Assembly (NCBI GenBank): GCA_009694095.1
Contig: SHVV01000005.1
Coordinates: forward strand, 1 to 46,576
Length of the DNA stretch: 46,576 bases
Direction: 5' to 3'
Origin: Alphaproteobacteria bacterium
GTDB lineage: Bacteria; Pseudomonadota; Alphaproteobacteria; SHVV01
Below are positions 45,475 to 46,576 of this stretch, in pieces. The first letter of the stretch is position 1; every line of letters begins with the position of its first letter. The position numbers were made by a program, and so were the translations under genes. The notes under the pieces are model-generated. The model saw only the letters and a program-made list of their open reading frames with translations. It did not search any database and was not told where the DNA came from.

Positions 45475-46079
45475 GGACCCTACGTCTGAAGCGCGAATAT
45501 CACGAAGTTGGTGCTATTCGTCTCCGCTACAATAGTCCGCGCCGCCCCAGCGCGCCAAGCAGCGAGCGCCAGCGTAGGCGTAGCTTTGATCTCAACTTCA
45601 CCAAGACGCAGCGGATGCCAAGCGACCAGCAAAGGAACCGCCTATGGAACCAACGATGACTCCCGCAACTATTACCATAGCTGCCTCGTCCCTGAGTTTG
45701 TTCCGCGCCGCCGATCCTCTCGTTCGCGACTGCATCGAGCCCGCCGTCACCAAATCGACTGTCGATCTGATTTTACTGGCGCGGCACTAAGTTGGTTCGC
45801 TCCGGGTTCTGCGGTCGATTTTTGTCCGGGCACTGGTCGAATTTTCGCCGCGTTAGTCAGGGATTTGTGAAAGATTATAGCTGCCTCCGTCGCAGGCGGG
45901 CTCGGCATTGGATGCGTCCTGACCTCCACCCTTCCCTCCCTTTGCGAGCAGAAGATGTCTTCCTCGTAGCCTTGGCGCGCTGTGCCGCCTCCGCGAACGC
46001 CGTGCGGCGTATTGATCGAAGTAAACGAAATCCGGCTGAAACTAGGGTTAGTTCATCCGGTTCGACGGGGTGCGGGACG
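45475..46079. other. Long intergenic region, no certain gene
   Basis: Apart from the 48-codon candidate at 45644, I see no conserved protein, repeat or RNA structure here. The region is visibly less GC-rich in places (for example around 45860-45900) than the coding DNA, and probably includes promoters for the flanking divergent genes. Confidence 0.5.
45644..45790 (+). CDS. Possible small protein, 48 residues
   Basis: An ATG preceded by AAAGGA at 8 nt opens 48 codons (MEPTMTPATITIAASSLSLF...LILLARH). It lies in the 605-nt region between the receiver/pentapeptide gene and the Sel1 pseudogene. No family is recognised. Only the ribosome site and closed frame support it, and it may be chance. Confidence 0.25.
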   Translation: MEPTMTPATITIAASSLSLFRAADPLVRDCIEPAVTKSTVDLILLARH

Positions 46080-46460
46080 ATGCGTTCGCTACGGTTGGCC
46101 TTCGTCCTACTGGCCATGCTTTTACCGCCGATCGCGGCCGAAGCAGGGCCGTACGAGGATGGCGCGGCAGCCTACAAGAGGCAGGACTATGCGAACGCGT
46201 ACCGGCTGTGGCGTCCGCTGGCAGCGCGGGAAAATTCGCGCGCCCAATTCAACCTCGGCGTCATGTGCGACAAGGGGTTGGGCCTCGGGCAGAACGACGC
46301 CGAAGCGGCGAAATGGTATCGCCAAGCCGCCGAGAATGGCGTCACGCAAGCTCAATCCAATCTCGGGTTCATGTGCGCGAACGGCAAAGGAGTGCCGTAA
46401 GACTTCGGCGAAGCGGCGAAGTGGTGTCGCAAGGCCGCTGAGCAGGGCGACGCCCGCGCG
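46080..46460 (+). pseudogene. Sel1-repeat protein gene with premature TAA
   Basis: The frame starts with a signal peptide (MRSLRLAFVLLAMLLPPIAAEA) followed by YEDGAAAYKRQDYANAYRLW and Sel1 repeats (AQFNLGVMCDKGLG, AAKWYRQAAENG, AQSNLGFMCANGKGVP). TAA at 46398-46400 interrupts it, yet the frame continues with DFGEAAKWCRKAAEQGDARA, the expected next part of the repeat (family form GVPQD). A CAA-to-TAA change would explain it. The gene therefore appears broken, or makes a 106-residue truncated product. Downstream sequence runs into an opposing SDR gene. Confidence 0.75.
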
Positions 46461-46469
46461 CGGCTTTCG

Positions 46470-46576
46470 TCAGTCGCGCGCGCCGCTGCGGTAGGTCTTC
46501 ATTTCTTCCTGTGCGAAGATCAAGCCGGCGGCGCCGAAACCGCCGTCGACGTTGATCGTCTCGCCGGTCACGAACT
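46470..46576 (-). CDS. SDR-family oxidoreductase, C-terminal end only (runs off right edge)
   Basis: The minus strand reads FVTGETINVDGGFGAAG then a tail ending TYRSGARD and a stop at 46470. The VTGETINVDGG motif is the conserved C-terminal substrate-loop end of short-chain dehydrogenases such as 3-oxoacyl-ACP reductases. Only about 34 residues are in the window, so no finer assignment is possible. Confidence 0.8.
   Translation of the reverse strand, partial: FVTGETINVDGGFGAAGLIFAQEEMKTYRSGARD

Overview
The window is a GC-rich (estimated by eye at 60-65 percent) stretch of chromosome, most likely from an alphaproteobacterium. I base this on the phoR-pstSCAB-phoU-phoB order, very long PstC and PstA permeases, tripartite TRAP transport genes, class III alcohol dehydrogenase, and a dispersed palindromic repeat whose translation gives the familiar 'VDARDKP' string. 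Genus cannot be fixed from sequence alone. No rRNA, tRNA, CRISPR array or transposase was seen.

Layout. 1-665: 5' part of flagellar fliG, running off the left edge. 843-10389: catabolic block with a Rieske oxygenase, an amidase / DMT exporter / cysteine hydrolase / aldo-keto reductase operon, several membrane proteins, and a 4-oxalocrotonate decarboxylase plus 2-oxopent-4-enoate hydratase pair (lower meta-cleavage steps). 10609-18459: a pentapeptide-repeat protein, glutathione-dependent formaldehyde dehydrogenase, a TRAP transporter operon, an FkbM-type methyltransferase gene broken by two in-frame TAG codons, and a glutathione S-transferase. 18460-19871: a repeat-rich zone with three imperfect copies of a ~60-80 nt sequence, a three-hairpin repeat, and an AT-rich membrane-protein gene that looks imported.

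19872-26742 is the most unusual part. An acyl-CoA synthetase-like gene is followed by two consecutive genes that each encode three fused RidA/YjgF domains, then by an orphan molybdenum hydroxylase large subunit (CoxL-like, form II loop). All six RidA domains lack the arginine that defines imine-deaminating RidA, so this may be an undescribed pathway built on covalent RidA pseudotrimers. An SDR gene follows convergently.

27637-36926 is a complete phosphate regulon: PhoR kinase, a PHO box of three 11-nt spaced half-sites, PstS, PstC, PstA, PstB, PhoU and PhoB. 37001-46576 holds an FAH-family hydrolase, an alpha/beta hydrolase without a normal serine nucleophile, a CaiB-type CoA-transferase with a lysine/alanine-rich tail, a DUF2147 protein, an outer-membrane beta-barrel, an aspartate dehydrogenase-like gene, a response-regulator/pentapeptide-repeat fusion, a nonsense-mutated Sel1 gene and the end of an SDR gene. 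GC-rich palindromes recur between genes from 23 to 40 kb.

The metabolic theme is uptake and breakdown of small organic acids, amides and aromatic or nitrogen-containing compounds.
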